A stretch of 64,000 bases of DNA from Roseisalinus antarcticus. GTDB taxonomy: Bacteria; Pseudomonadota; Alphaproteobacteria; Rhodobacterales; Rhodobacteraceae. The translations under genes and the position numbers were made by a program. The notes below the pieces were generated by a model that was not told the DNA's origin, ran no database searches, and worked only from the letters and a program-made list of their open reading frames with translations. This document shows positions 7,759-17,133 of this stretch, piece after piece. The stretch covers positions 1 through 64,000 of the forward strand of contig NZ_FWFZ01000005.1 of NCBI RefSeq assembly GCF_900172355.1, read 5' to 3'. Position 1 is the first letter of the stretch. Each line of letters begins with the position of its first letter.

Positions 7759-9195
7759 ATGAGCAAGAAGACCCTCAACAAGAACAACCTCGAAAAACTC
7801 GGCGCAGGGCAACTCGCGGCGTTGGTCATGGATCTTGTGCAGGGAAACGCCACCCTTCAGCGCCGCGCCCGAATGGAGCTCAGCGCCGCACTTGGCCCGA
7901 AGGACGTCGCCGCAGATCTTCGCAAACGCTTTGCCTCGCTGCGGCGATCAACCAGCTTCGTGGGCTGGCGCAAGCAGAAGGCCTTCGTCAAGGATCTGAC
8001 CGGGCTGCTGACCATGATCGAAACCTCGGTCGCGCCGCATGACGCAAATGAAGGCTTCGAACTTCTGTGGGAATTCCTGCAACTCGCGCCGTCGATCCAT
8101 GAGCGCACCGATGACAGCAACGGGTCGGTCGGCGGCGTCATGGACGACGCCATGGACCTGATCGCAACATTGTCTCCGCGGATCTCCGTCGACCGCATCA
8201 CGCTAGCGGAGCGCATTCTCGATGCCGTGGCCGACGCAGGCTATGGCGAGTTCGACGGGATCATCCCGGCAACGGCAGAGGCCCTCGGTGACGGCGGCCT
8301 CGAGCACCTGAAGAAGACCACCAGCGCCTGGTCAAAAGCCCCGCCGAACGAACAGGAGTTGGAGACGTATCGGTCCTACGGCCTGTCCTCCTCGCCGGAG
8401 GCAAGCGTGCAGCGCAACAAGACCCTCACGGCGTCGATCATCCTGGCCGACATCGCCGACGCGCAGGGCGACGTTGATGCCTACATGGCCCGGTATTCGC
8501 CGGAGCAACTCACCTTCGGGACCATTGCGCCGGAGGTCGCACGGCGCTTGATGGATGCCGACCGGGTGGATGAGGCCCATGACATCATCAGCCGCGCACG
8601 TGCCGCGGAAGAGGGCCAGTCCTTCAGGATGTTCCGGCATGACCTGGACGAGGTCTACGAAGACTGCCTTGAGCGGCAGGGCAAGACGGATGAGCTCAAG
8701 GCTCATCTGTGGGCCAGCTTCCAGCAGGTTCTCTCTGCGCAGAGCCTGCGGAAATTCCTGAAACTCCTGCCTGACTTCGACGATATCGAGGCTGAGGACA
8801 GGGCCCTGGATCATGCGGAAACCCATCCCCACATCGGTGCCGCGCTGAGCTTTCTTGTTGACTGGCCCGCGCAGGATCGCGCCGCGCGTCTGGTGCTGTC
8901 GCGCACGGAAGAACTGGACGGGGATTCCTACCACCTGCTGACGAGCGCAGCCGACATACTGGTGGCGGAGCATCCGCTTGCCGCGACCCTGATGCGCCGC
9001 GCCATGGTCGAAGACACGCTAAATGGCGCGAAATCCACACGATACCGCCACGCCGCCCGGCACCTCGCCGAATGCAAGGAAAGCGAAGCAGCAGTCGAGG
9101 ACTTCGGGACAATCCAGACCCACAGCCAGTTCGTCGATACCCTCAAACAGAGCCATGGCCGCAAATACGGGTTCTGGCAACGGGTCGAGGGATGA
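7759..9195 (+). CDS. DUF6880-like protein of unknown function
   Basis: The 478-residue, mainly helical protein begins MSKKTLNKNNLEKLGAGQL and carries RSTSFVGWRKQKAFVKDL. I associate both with proteins annotated DUF6880. Repeated helical pairs through the middle and C-terminal half suggest a TPR/HEAT-like solenoid. There are no membrane segments. No strong ribosome site is visible close to the ATG (AAGGAA is about 15 bases upstream). It is the last island gene before the right-hand repeat. No function is established. Confidence 0.65.
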   Translation: MSKKTLNKNNLEKLGAGQLAALVMDLVQGNATLQRRARMELSAALGPKDVAADLRKRFASLRRSTSFVGWRKQKAFVKDLTGLLTMIETSVAPHDANEGFELLWEFLQLAPSIHERTDDSNGSVGGVMDDAMDLIATLSPRISVDRITLAERILDAVADAGYGEFDGIIPATAEALGDGGLEHLKKTTSAWSKAPPNEQELETYRSYGLSSSPEASVQRNKTLTASIILADIADAQGDVDAYMARYSPEQLTFGTIAPEVARRLMDADRVDEAHDIISRARAAEEGQSFRMFRHDLDEVYEDCLERQGKTDELKAHLWASFQQVLSAQSLRKFLKLLPDFDDIEAEDRALDHAETHPHIGAALSFLVDWPAQDRAARLVLSRTEELDGDSYHLLTSAADILVAEHPLAATLMRRAMVEDTLNGAKSTRYRHAARHLAECKESEAAVEDFGTIQTHSQFVDTLKQSHGRKYGFWQRVEG

Positions 9196-9241
9196 GACAA
9201 TCGTCTGGTCAGACTGAACCCGATGTCGAAGGGCTCTCTCT

Positions 9242-9506
9242 CGGCAAACCGAGCGGCTTTCAAGAGACAGGCATTGTGACCCGGTCACGATCACCATGCA
9301 CCCGACCACCATGCATCTCTGACAAGCCTACCAACCACTCAGCCATTACCATTCATGGCTCTCATGTCGTCGGTCCTGAAGATTAATGTCGACAACTGAC
9401 CTGACCAATGGACCATCGAGGCCCCGACCAGAACACACCAAACCTGTAAGCTATTGATTTTAATGGTGCCCGGGGGCGGAATCGAACCACCGACACGAGG
9501 ATTTTC
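9242..9506. repeat. Direct repeat, right copy (tRNA-Phe 3' region)
   Basis: This is the partner of 438-706. It covers the tRNA-Phe from the anticodon region to CCA plus about 220 bases beyond. The match extends well past the tRNA itself, with a net one-base offset across the repeat. A simple single integration would duplicate only the short core, so the length needs another explanation such as serial insertion of related elements. Confidence 0.85.
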
Positions 9507-9538
9507 AATCCACTGCTCTACCCCTGAGCTACCCGGGC
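9464..9538 (-). tRNA. tRNA-Phe (GAA)
   Basis: This is a complete cloverleaf on the minus strand. The acceptor GCCCGGG pairs with CCCGGGC; the D stem is GCTC/GAGC; the anticodon loop TTGAAAA gives GAA; the T arm contains GGTTCGATTCC; and CCA is encoded. The anticodon stem GTGGA/TCCTC has one T-T mismatch at its second pair. The 3' half of the gene probably came from the island, which restored the tRNA on integration. Confidence 0.95.
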
Positions 9539-9615
9539 ACGGGTGAAGGTCTTCCTTCGGGTGTCGGCGTTCTAGGCGAGGGTCAGCGGCGTGTCCAGAG
9601 CCAAACTGGGACTTT

Positions 9616-9798
9616 TCAATGCGGCTTTTCCGGCCGGTCCTCAAGCTCCGATGCCGCCCCTTCGCCGTCCTCCGGAGCCTCGGACGGAATCCGGTAGTCG
9701 CCGCCCAACCACTTCGCCAGGTCAACGTCGGCGCAGCGCCGGGAACAGAAGGGCCGGTAGCGGCGGTCGGTCTCGCGGGAACAGATCGGACAGCTCAT
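9616..9798 (-). CDS. yacG: DNA gyrase inhibitor YacG (zinc protein)
   Basis: The 60-residue protein has the YacG zinc site: CPIC at the N-terminus and FCSRRCADVDLAKWL, giving four cysteines. YacG binds GyrB and inhibits DNA supercoiling by gyrase. The start overlaps the stop of the ribonuclease gene by ATGA, so the two are probably translationally coupled. It is the last gene of the conserved minus-strand block. Its acidic C-terminal tail (SEAPEDGEGAASELED) is typical of longer alphaproteobacterial forms. Confidence 0.9.
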   Translation of the reverse strand: MSCPICSRETDRRYRPFCSRRCADVDLAKWLGGDYRIPSEAPEDGEGAASELEDRPEKPH

Positions 9799-10826
9799 GA
9801 CAGGCTCTCGGACGGGACGGCAAGCAGGGCCCGCTCGCGCTTGCGCTGCAACTCGAAGTGACCGAGCTGCGTCCAGCCTACCAGCGCCGTCTCTACCGGA
9901 TCGGCGCGGAACGCGGCCCGGAGGGCCTGCTCGACCTGCTTGCGGTGGGCCTTGGACATGGGCGCGAAATCGACGGCGACCTGGCCACCCAGGCCCCGCA
10001 GACGCAAGGCGCGGGGCAGCGCCCTGGCGGACGCAAGGTTTGCCTTGAGCGCCGCCGCCGGCGATGTGTCGCCCCCGGTGTTCACGTCCACGGCCACCAG
10101 GGCCCGTGTCGGCTCTACATACATCGTGGCGCCGTCGAGGCGCACCGCCGCCCCTCGCAGGGCCTCGAGCCCGTCGAGGACCCCCTCGAGGGCAAAGCCC
10201 CCGGGCTCGGTCACGACCGATGCGGGTGCGGTCCATTCGCGCCAGGCGATCGCATGGGGGCCGTCGCCCTCGGTCAGCGCCTCGGGGTCCGGGCCGTCGC
10301 TGTCGCCCAGCACCGCCGAGGCCAGGTCGACCATGGCGGCGATGTCCTCGGTGATCTCGGCCCCCTCGGCACCTTCGCAGCAGGACCGCAGGATCAGGCC
10401 CATGCCGTCGGGAACCTCGCCATCGGCGAGGCCGCGCAGCCTGAGCCGCTCTTCCTCGTCCTTGATCTGGCGCGAGATGTTCAGCCCCGGCGCGTCGGGC
10501 GTGACGATGGCGTGGCGGCTCTTGAACAACAGCTTCGGGGTGACCGGAATGGCCTTGCCCTCTTCGGCAAAGCCCGTGACCTGCACGAGCACCGCGGCGC
10601 CGGGACGATAGCCGGTCACGCCGCGCAGAAATCCACGGCCGGCCGGCAAGCGGACCATCATGCCTCCCTGCCCCTTCATCGGGCGGTCGCAGATCGCGCG
10701 AAAGATCGCCCCTGGCCGCGGCCGGTCGGGATCGTCGATCAGCAGATCATCCAGCTGGCCGTCCAGGATCAGGGCGGCGGCCTCGCGCCCGCCAAGATGA
10801 TCCAGCACGATCGTCCGGCCCTTCAT
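9795..10826 (-). CDS. Ribonuclease E/G family protein (RNase G-like, short form)
   Basis: The 343-residue protein starts [17 protein letters not shown]. It contains the RNase E/G catalytic core, including [24 protein letters not shown] and [19 protein letters not shown]; the Asp in VDVNTGG is the family's catalytic magnesium ligand. RNase E and G cut single-stranded RNA in rRNA maturation and mRNA decay. At this length it lacks the long scaffold tail of RNase E and seems to have a reduced S1-like N-terminal part. The start overlaps the maf stop and the stop overlaps the yacG start, both by ATGA. Confidence 0.85.
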   Translation of the reverse strand: MKGRTIVLDHLGGREAAALILDGQLDDLLIDDPDRPRPGAIFRAICDRPMKGQGGMMVRLPAGRGFLRGVTGYRPGAAVLVQVTGFAEEGKAIPVTPKLLFKSRHAIVTPDAPGLNISRQIKDEEERLRLRGLADGEVPDGMGLILRSCCEGAEGAEITEDIAAMVDLASAVLGDSDGPDPEALTEGDGPHAIAWREWTAPASVVTEPGGFALEGVLDGLEALRGAAVRLDGATMYVEPTRALVAVDVNTGGDTSPAAALKANLASARALPRALRLRGLGGQVAVDFAPMSKAHRKQVEQALRAAFRADPVETALVGWTQLGHFELQRKRERALLAVPSESLS

Positions 10827-11413
10827 CGCACATATCCCATCGTTTGCAGCAGTGCCGCCGTCTCGGCCAGCGGCAGCCCGACGACCCCGGTGAAAGAGCC
10901 GCCGATCCATGGAATGAACGCCCCGGCGGGGCCCTGGATGCCGTAGCCGCCGGCCTTGCCCTGCCAGTCGCCGGTCTCGAGATAGGCCTCGATCTCGGCC
11001 GTCGTCAGGCGCTTCATGCGGACGGCCGTCAGCACGTCCCGCACAATGATCCTGTCCCCGCGCCGGCCGGCCAGCGCGGTGATCACCTGGTGACGGCGAC
11101 CGGACAACTTGCCGAGAAACGCCCGCGCCTCGTCGGCATCCTCGGGCTTGCCCATGATCCGGCGGCCCAGCGCCACGGTGGTGTCCGCACACAGGACAAG
11201 TTCGTCCTCTGCGGGTGTGCTGGCCTCGGCCTTCTCGCGGGCAATGCGCTTGGCGTAATCGCGGGGCAGCTCGCCGGCCTTCGGCGTCTCGTCGATTTCG
11301 GGCGGGCGGACCGCGTCAGGCGCGATCCCCATCTGCGCCAGCAACTCGCGCCTGCGCGGAGAGCCGGAGGCGAGCACGAGCCGGAGGCCCGGCCGGGGGG
11401 GGAGTGCCGTCAC
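10823..11413 (-). CDS. maf: Maf-family nucleoside triphosphate pyrophosphatase
   Basis: The 196-residue Maf/Ham1-type protein has the N-terminal [14 protein letters not shown] signature, and [18 protein letters not shown] contains the conserved Asp. Maf enzymes hydrolyse non-canonical or excess nucleoside triphosphates to monophosphates and limit their incorporation into nucleic acid. [21 protein letters not shown] is the second conserved block. The gene overlaps infA upstream and the ribonuclease gene downstream, by four bases each, as expected for one operon. Confidence 0.92.
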   Translation of the reverse strand: MTALPPRPGLRLVLASGSPRRRELLAQMGIAPDAVRPPEIDETPKAGELPRDYAKRIAREKAEASTPAEDELVLCADTTVALGRRIMGKPEDADEARAFLGKLSGRRHQVITALAGRRGDRIIVRDVLTAVRMKRLTTAEIEAYLETGDWQGKAGGYGIQGPAGAFIPWIGGSFTGVVGLPLAETAALLQTMGYVR

Positions 11414-11628
11414 TTGAATCGGTAGTTGATCCGGCCCTTTGTCAGATCATAGGGCGTCATCTCGACTTGCACCTTGTCGCCGGCAAGAACCCTAATCCGG
11501 TTCTTGCGCATCTTTCCTGCCGTATGCGCAATGATCTCATGGCCGTTTTCCAGCTCGACCCGAAACGTCGCATTCGGCAAGAGTTCCTTCACGACGCCGG
11601 GGAATTCGAGCAGTTCTTCCTTGGCCAT
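11410..11628 (-). CDS. infA: Translation initiation factor IF-1
   Basis: The 72-residue S1/OB-fold protein begins [20 protein letters not shown] and ends [10 protein letters not shown], the full length and typical ends of IF-1. It binds the ribosomal A site during initiation and is essential. AAGGAG stands five bases before the ATG. The 134 bases upstream (11629-11762) contain no gene and probably hold the promoter for infA-maf-rnase-yacG. Confidence 0.97.
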   Translation of the reverse strand: MAKEELLEFPGVVKELLPNATFRVELENGHEIIAHTAGKMRKNRIRVLAGDKVQVEMTPYDLTKGRINYRFK

Positions 11629-11762
11629 GTGGTCTCCTTGCGTTCACATCCGCCATAACCGGCGGACGTCGCAGTAAATGCGCCCACATTCGCCGATTTT
11701 CAAGGAGAATAACGCAAGGAGACCACAGGAGGCCGGCCCCCGGGCAGGCGGTCCGCGGCCGG

Positions 11763-12350
11763 CTACAGCGACTTGATCCAGAATTGCAGCGGTTTGCGGG
11801 TCTCGACAGACTGGTCCACGTCCTTCCAGTAGAATTCCGCCAGCGCACCCGGCAATTTGCGATAGCCCCGGCCCTCCCAGAACGGCTCCAGCGATCTGGC
11901 ATCCGCGGGGCGCAACGGGTGATCGTCCGGGCGCAGGACAGCGCAGAAGGCGCAATGTTCGCGGCCAAGCGCCCGCGCATGCGCTTCGCGCAGATCGAAG
12001 AACCGGTGCCCGGCCCCCTGTCCGCGATAGTCGGGCAGAAGCACCGATTCCGCGCAGTAGAATATCTGCTCCAGCCCCATGTCCAGACCGGCAAAGGCCG
12101 CGGCAAAATCGGCCGAGTGATCCTCCATCGGCGTCCCGGTGGCCGCCCCGACGAGGCGGCCGGCGCTTGTTGCCGCGACGAGGACCGCCCTGTCGTTGTC
12201 CCGGTAGCCGGCCATGTAGCGCCGCTCGTAGGCCAAGTCACCGTCGTAGATATAGGGCCATTCGCGAAAGACCCTTATCCGCAGGTCGGCCAGGTCGTCG
12301 AGCGCGGCCTCTAGCGCCGCACCACGCAGGGTCTGGAATTCGAGCGCCAC
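11763..12350 (-). CDS. GNAT-family N-acetyltransferase
   Basis: The 195-residue protein has a GNAT fold. LLPDYRGQGAGHRFFDLREAH is the acetyl-CoA-binding R/Q-x-x-G-x-G/A motif. The start is taken as GTG at 12348-12350 with GGAAGAGG just upstream, because the protein from VALEFQTLRG matches the family start. A GTG at 12392 that overlaps the previous stop is a second choice. The acceptor substrate is unknown. It follows the phosphatase gene on the same strand within the conserved block. Confidence 0.8.
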   Translation of the reverse strand: MALEFQTLRGAALEAALDDLADLRIRVFREWPYIYDGDLAYERRYMAGYRDNDRAVLVAATSAGRLVGAATGTPMEDHSADFAAAFAGLDMGLEQIFYCAESVLLPDYRGQGAGHRFFDLREAHARALGREHCAFCAVLRPDDHPLRPADARSLEPFWEGRGYRKLPGALAEFYWKDVDQSVETRKPLQFWIKSL

Positions 12351-12388
12351 TTTCGCCTCTTCCTTCAAGTCTTCCTGCAAATCTTGCT

Positions 12389-12868
12389 TCACGCGGCCCT
12401 GGGCGGGCCGAATCGGTCGATCAACCGCTCGCGGATCTGATCGCGAGTCTGGCGGTAGGAGGCGAGCCTGTCGTCGCGCCCCTCGCCCAGACCGGTCGGA
12501 TCCAGGATCGGCCAGTATTCCACGTCGAGGTGATAGAACCGGGTCAGGTCCAGCGCCCGGCGCTGCGAGGCGGGCGAGAGCGCCAGAACAAGGTCGAAGG
12601 ACGACAGATCGTCCCCCCATTGCTCCATCTCGTCGAAGGAGCGGGAGCGGTGCCGCTCCAGCTCCACCCCGATCTCGAGGCAGACCGCCACCGCGAAGCC
12701 GTCGACCTCCAGGTCGTTCTTCACCCCGACCGACTGGATATAGGACTTGGTCCCATAGAGCTGCTTCATGATCCCCTCGGCCATAGGGGAGCGGACAGCG
12801 TTGTGATCACAACAGAACAGGACGGACCCGGGAAGCTCCTTGCCGGTCCCCTCGCCCATCGCCGTCAC
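12389..12868 (-). CDS. Low-molecular-weight protein-tyrosine phosphatase family
   Basis: The 159-residue protein has the phosphate-binding loop CDHNAVRS near residue 20 (Cys-x5-Arg-Ser) and a later Asp-Pro (ILDPTG) that fits the general acid. This family includes tyrosine phosphatases and the related ArsC-type arsenate reductases. Position between UPF0262 and infA, and the motif, favour the phosphatase. The start overlaps the UPF0262 stop by ATGA. Confidence 0.85.
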   Translation of the reverse strand: MTAMGEGTGKELPGSVLFCCDHNAVRSPMAEGIMKQLYGTKSYIQSVGVKNDLEVDGFAVAVCLEIGVELERHRSRSFDEMEQWGDDLSSFDLVLALSPASQRRALDLTRFYHLDVEYWPILDPTGLGEGRDDRLASYRQTRDQIRERLIDRFGPPRAA

Positions 12869-13344
12869 CCCCAGTGCAAGACGCAGATAAGCGTGAACAG
12901 ACGCCGCGCCGTATCGCCATCGACACCGGCCTTGCCATCCAGACGTTCCTGCAAGACCCGCGCCCCCTCATTGTGGATGCCGCGCCGCGCCATGTCGATG
13001 GTCTCGATCTGGCTGGGAGAGGCGGTCTTGACCGCGACGAAATAGCTTTCGCAGATCTGAAAATAATCCTTCACCACCTGCCGGAACGGCCCGAGGCTGA
13101 GGTGAAATTGCGCGGCCGGATCGCCGTCTTCAGTGCTGACGTCGAAGACCAGCCGCTTTTCGCGGATCGACAGTGCCAGCCTGTAGGGGCCGCCCGGCAC
13201 CTCGCGCCCGTCACGGGTCGGCAGGGCGAAGACGTTGTTCTCCAGCAGGTCGAAGATCGCGACCTTGCGCTCCTGCTCGATCTCGGCTGTCGGCGGCGGC
13301 AGGTTGGCATCGTCGAGGTCGATATGACAGATCCGGCTCATCAT
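12865..13344 (-). CDS. UPF0262 family protein
   Basis: The 159-residue protein begins MMSRICHIDLDD and contains GPFRQVVKDYFQICESYFVAVKTASPSQIETIDMARRGIHNEGA, the hallmark of UPF0262. The function is unknown. In Rhodobacterales and rhizobia it regularly follows hisD. Here the start overlaps the hisD stop by four bases, so it is likely translated from the same message. Confidence 0.9.
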   Translation of the reverse strand: MMSRICHIDLDDANLPPPTAEIEQERKVAIFDLLENNVFALPTRDGREVPGGPYRLALSIREKRLVFDVSTEDGDPAAQFHLSLGPFRQVVKDYFQICESYFVAVKTASPSQIETIDMARRGIHNEGARVLQERLDGKAGVDGDTARRLFTLICVLHWG

Positions 13345-14648
13345 TCCCCCTCGTTCAAGCGGTCCAGGCGGGCGCGCACGCTCAGCCCGTGGGCCTCGAG
13401 ACTTTCGGCGATCGCCAGCGTCTCGGCCGCGGGGCCGATCGCGCGCAGGGCCTCGGGCGTCATCTGGGCCAGCGTGGTGCGCTTGACGAAATCGAGCACC
13501 GACAGGCCGGACGAGAACCGCGCCGATCGGGCGGTGGGCAGAACGTGGTTCGGCCCGCCGATGTAGTCGCCGATCGCCTCGGGCGTCCAGGCGCCGATGA
13601 AGATCGCCCCGGCATGGCGGATCCGTTCGGCCAGCGCCTCGGCCCCGTCCACGCAAAGCTCCAGGTGTTCCGGCGCGATCCGATCCGACAGCGCCACCGC
13701 CTCGTCCAGATCGCGCACCGTGATCACCGCGCCGAAATCGCGCCAGGAGGCCGTCGCGATGGCCCTGCGCGAGAGGGTTTGCAGGCGCCGCTCGACGGCC
13801 TCGGCCACGGCCTGACCGTGGGCCGGGTCGGTCGTGACCAGCAGCGATTGGGCACTCTCGTCATGCTCGGCCTGGCTGAGCAGGTCGATGGCGATCCATT
13901 CGGGATCGGCCGTGCCGTCGGAGATCACCAGGATCTCGGAAGGGCCCGCGATCATGTCGATGCCGACGCGGCCGAAGACCCGTCGCTTGGCCGCCGCGAC
14001 AAAGGCGTTGCCGGGGCCGGTCACCTTGTCCACCGGGGCGATGGTCTGGGTGCCATAGGCCAGCGCGGCGATCGCCTGGGCCCCACCGATCCGGTAGACC
14101 TCGTCCACCCCCGCGATCCGGCAGGCGAGCAGCACCAGCGGGTTGGCGATCCCGTCGGGCATCGGCACCGTGACCGCAAGCCGCTCGACGCCCGCGACCT
14201 TGGCCGGCACAGCGTTCATCAGGACCGAAGAGGGATAGGAGGCAAGCCCGCCCGGCACATAGAGCCCCGCTGCGCCGACCGGCGTCCAGCGCCAGCCGAG
14301 CCTGGCGCCGGTCGCCTCCTGCCAGTTTGCATCCTCGGGCAATTGCCGCGCGTGATAGGCCCCGATGCGGTCGGCTGCGAGCTCCAGCGCCGCGCGATCC
14401 TGCGCCGTGACCTTGGCGATTTCCGCGTCGATCTCCGCCTCGGTCACCCGCAGGTCCGACGCGCAGATCGACACCCGGTCGAAGCGGTTGGTCAGATCGA
14501 CGAGCGCTGCGTCACCCCGCGCCCGCACATCGGCGATGATCCCGGCCACGGCCGTATCGACGTCGGGCGACTCCTCGCGCTTGGCCGACAGCAAAGCGGT
14601 GAACCTGGCCTCGAAATCGTCCCGGGATGTCGACAGAAACTCAACCAT
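13341..14648 (-). CDS. hisD: Histidinol dehydrogenase
   Basis: This 435-residue enzyme oxidises L-histidinol to L-histidine in two NAD-dependent steps, the end of histidine biosynthesis. Clear blocks are VGAAGLYVPGGLASYPSSVLMNAVPA, VDKVTGPGNAFVAAAKR, DMIAGPSEILV, the zinc and catalytic region DLLSQAEHDESAQ, and IAPEHLEL. The start is set at ATG 14646-14648, which has AGGAGG at good spacing; the frame is open 16 codons further. It is separated from DUF2948 by 112 bases. Confidence 0.96.
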   Translation of the reverse strand: MVEFLSTSRDDFEARFTALLSAKREESPDVDTAVAGIIADVRARGDAALVDLTNRFDRVSICASDLRVTEAEIDAEIAKVTAQDRAALELAADRIGAYHARQLPEDANWQEATGARLGWRWTPVGAAGLYVPGGLASYPSSVLMNAVPAKVAGVERLAVTVPMPDGIANPLVLLACRIAGVDEVYRIGGAQAIAALAYGTQTIAPVDKVTGPGNAFVAAAKRRVFGRVGIDMIAGPSEILVISDGTADPEWIAIDLLSQAEHDESAQSLLVTTDPAHGQAVAEAVERRLQTLSRRAIATASWRDFGAVITVRDLDEAVALSDRIAPEHLELCVDGAEALAERIRHAGAIFIGAWTPEAIGDYIGGPNHVLPTARSARFSSGLSVLDFVKRTTLAQMTPEALRAIGPAAETLAIAESLEAHGLSVRARLDRLNEGE

Positions 14649-14760
14649 CAGTGCCTCCTGTCCCGCCTTCTTAGCCAGAGCGGGCGGCGGCCACAATTCT
14701 CGGCCCTTGAAAATGCGGGCGGCGCCCGTGCGGCGTCTGGGCGCGGCGCCCGGGGGCTTT

Positions 14761-15240
14761 TCAGTCGTCGTGCCCGGGCACCTTGCCCGAGGGCGCGCGG
14801 TAGGGACGGGTCACGTCGCGCAACAGCACCTCGAGCGCCTCGACCTCCAGCCGGATCGCCCCGTCGCCGGCCAGCGTCAGCAGGATGGCGCCGCCACCGT
14901 CCTCGCCCGGCTCGAAGGTGACGGCGAGCAGCGACAGCACAGTGTCGGACTCGCCGCGCCGGACCCCTTGCGACTGCACGCGGCCCACGTCCTCGACCGA
15001 CAGCACCGCCTGAACCCGCTCGACGTCCCGGCGCAGGGCCTGCGCCTTGGGCGCATCCTCCCAGCGGAACCGGTTGAGCAGAAGGGCGAAGCGACGATGC
15101 TTGCGATCCCATGCGATCTCGGATCCCGGAAAGACAGCGTCCTGGCAAAGGCTCGAGATCACGGCAAGATCATCCGCATCCAGCGCCCTGAGCCGGAGCG
15201 GGGCCTCGCCCCCGTCCTCGAACCTTGCGTCTTCGGTCAC
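14761..15240 (-). CDS. DUF2948 family protein
   Basis: The 159-residue protein is of a family restricted mainly to alphaproteobacteria, with [22 protein letters not shown] and [15 protein letters not shown]. It has no signal peptide or membrane segment and no known function. The start overlaps the murA stop by ATGA, so it is probably translated with murA. A short gene-free gap separates it from hisD. Confidence 0.88.
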   Translation of the reverse strand: MTEDARFEDGGEAPLRLRALDADDLAVISSLCQDAVFPGSEIAWDRKHRRFALLLNRFRWEDAPKAQALRRDVERVQAVLSVEDVGRVQSQGVRRGESDTVLSLLAVTFEPGEDGGGAILLTLAGDGAIRLEVEALEVLLRDVTRPYRAPSGKVPGHDD

Positions 15241-16505
15241 TCGCCTGCCACCCGTTCTATCCTGGCGCCGACCGCGCCGAGTTTCTCTTCCACATGCTCA
15301 TACCCGCGATCGAGATGATAGACCCGGTTCACCCGTGTCTCGCCCTCCGCCGCGAGGCCCGCAAGGATCAGCGACACGCTGGCGCGAAGATCCGTGGCCA
15401 TGACCGGTGCGCCCTTCAGCCGGTCCACTCCGGTGACGGTGGCCGTGCCGCCCTGCACGTCGATCCGCGCCCCCATCCGCACCAGTTCGGGCGCGTGCAT
15501 GAAACGGTTCTCGAAGATCTTCTCCTCCAGCACGCTGGTGCCCTCGGCGGTGCAAAGCATCGCCATCATCTGGGCCTGCAGGTCGGTGGGAAAACCCGGG
15601 AAAGGTTCGGTCACCACGTCCACGGCGCGCGGACGGGCCCCCTTGCAGGCGACGCGCAGGCCCTCGGCCGTCTCCTCGACCGTGACGCCGGCCGCATCCA
15701 GCCGGTCGCAAAAGGCGCTGACCAGCGCGATGCGCCCGCCCAGGCATTCCACCGAGCCGCCCGCGATCACCGGCGCCAGCATGTAGGTCCCGAGTTCGAT
15801 CCGGTCGGTGACGACCTGATGCGTCGCCGCCCCGAGCCGGTCGACCCCCTGGATCGTGATTGTCGAGGTTCCGTCCCCGTCGATCTGGGCCCCCATCGCC
15901 CGCAGGCAGTTGGCCAAATCCACGATCTCGGGCTCGCGCGCGGCATTCTCGATCACCGTGGCGCCCTTGGCGAGGGTCGCGGCCATCAGCACGTTCTCGG
16001 TCGCCCCGACAGAGGCAAAGCGCAGCGGCACCTTCGCGCCCTTCAGCCCGCCCTTGGCCACCGCATGCAGATAGCCGTCGCGCAGCTCGATTTCGGCGCC
16101 CAGCGCCTCGAGCGCGGTGATGTGGATGTCCATCGGCCGCGCCCCGATCGCGCAGCCCCCCGGCAACGACACGACGGCCTCGTGCGCCCGCGCCAAAAGC
16201 GGGCCAAGGACCAGGTTCGACGCCCGCATCTTGCGCACGATCTCGTAATCGGCGCGGGTCGAGGCGAGGTTGTGCGACGACAGCGCGATGACCTTGCCGC
16301 CCTGCAGGCTCGTCACTTCCGCGCCCAGCGATTGCAGCAGCGCGGTCATCGTCCGGATGTCGGACAGGCGCGGCGCGTTGGTAAGCGTCAGCGGCTCTTC
16401 CGACAACAGCGTCGCGGGCATCAGCGCCAGCGCCGCGTTCTTGGCCCCCGCGATCCGGATCTTCCCTTCAAGCGGCGTGCCGCCGTGCACAACGATCGAA
16501 TCCAT
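15237..16505 (-). CDS. murA: UDP-N-acetylglucosamine 1-carboxyvinyltransferase
   Basis: The 422-residue enzyme carries out the first committed step of peptidoglycan synthesis, adding enolpyruvate from PEP to UDP-GlcNAc. The N-terminal [13 protein letters not shown], the active-site loop [14 protein letters not shown] with catalytic Cys118 (the fosfomycin target) and [15 protein letters not shown] are all present. Length is normal. It follows a small basic protein gene by six bases and overlaps the DUF2948 gene. Confidence 0.97.
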   Translation of the reverse strand: MDSIVVHGGTPLEGKIRIAGAKNAALALMPATLLSEEPLTLTNAPRLSDIRTMTALLQSLGAEVTSLQGGKVIALSSHNLASTRADYEIVRKMRASNLVLGPLLARAHEAVVSLPGGCAIGARPMDIHITALEALGAEIELRDGYLHAVAKGGLKGAKVPLRFASVGATENVLMAATLAKGATVIENAAREPEIVDLANCLRAMGAQIDGDGTSTITIQGVDRLGAATHQVVTDRIELGTYMLAPVIAGGSVECLGGRIALVSAFCDRLDAAGVTVEETAEGLRVACKGARPRAVDVVTEPFPGFPTDLQAQMMAMLCTAEGTSVLEEKIFENRFMHAPELVRMGARIDVQGGTATVTGVDRLKGAPVMATDLRASVSLILAGLAAEGETRVNRVYHLDRGYEHVEEKLGAVGARIERVAGE

Positions 16506-16512
16506 GGCTGCC

Positions 16513-16698
16513 CTACTCTTCTTTCCTGTCCGCGTCGCGCGGGCCGCCCTCGGCCCCGCCCTCCGCGCCTGCCTGCCCGTCTTCCGCGACCCGCCCGCGC
16601 GCCTGCGCCTTGCGCCGCGCCAGGTTGGCCTTCAGCGCCGCCTTCAACCGGTCTTCCCGGCTGTCACGGCCCTTGGTCGGTGACGGTTTTCGTTCCAT
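16513..16698 (-). CDS. Small charged hypothetical protein upstream of murA
   Basis: The 61 residues have a basic N-terminal half ([20 protein letters not shown]) and an acidic, glycine-rich tail. The frame starts with ATG after TAGGAGCGGTCCC and ends six bases before murA. Small proteins with a KxNLxRRKxQAR pattern precede murA in relatives, as I recall, which supports a real gene. Function is unknown. Confidence 0.6.
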   Translation of the reverse strand: MERKPSPTKGRDSREDRLKAALKANLARRKAQARGRVAEDGQAGAEGGAEGGPRDADRKEE

Positions 16699-16781
16699 GG
16701 GACCGCTCCTAACGCAAAGCCAAAAAACCGTCCAGACAGGGCTTGCACGACTTGGGCTTTGCGGCTAATCCCCCGCCACGC

Positions 16782-16856
<75 letters not shown>

Positions 16857-17133
16857 CCAAACCCCCGAAATATCTGACACGACACCGATTTACGCCCCAG
16901 CATGTCTTGACACGGCGATGGCGCGGGGCATGGCGGGACTTCGCGCACATCGGCGGCAGAGTGGCGGCAGGTCATGCCCGGACGGGTACCGAGCGCCGGC
17001 CCGGGGTCGATCATCCCGCCGGTCTTTGCAATCATGCCCGCGCGAGCCCCGGCGATGCGTCGCGGGCCGCCCCCCGGCCGCCGCCGCGCGTCCCCGGGAG
17101 GCGCCGTGACGGCAGGGAGGGACGGAGGGCAAG

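Larger units (their letters stand above)
659..9538. mobile_element. Integrated genomic island in tRNA-Phe, probably immobile
   Basis: The island is bounded on the left by the tRNA-Phe 3' fragment (659-706) and on the right by the complete tRNA-Phe (9464-9538), with a tyrosine recombinase beside the left boundary. Net length is about 8.8 kb. Base composition is visibly less GC-rich than the housekeeping block that starts at 9616. The interior carries genes not expected together in a core genome: ATP-grasp, ectoine synthase, metallopeptidase, XRE regulator and DUF6880. The recombinase has lost its N-terminus and no other mobility genes are seen, so the element is probably fixed unless helped in trans. 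Confidence 0.82.

Noticed and set aside
13173-14921. Long open frame antisense to hisD (about 580 codons)
   Set aside because: It is a shadow of hisD in very GC-rich DNA. The antisense reading is low in complexity, rich in Arg, Gly and Asp, and has no recognisable domain, while hisD is unmistakable.
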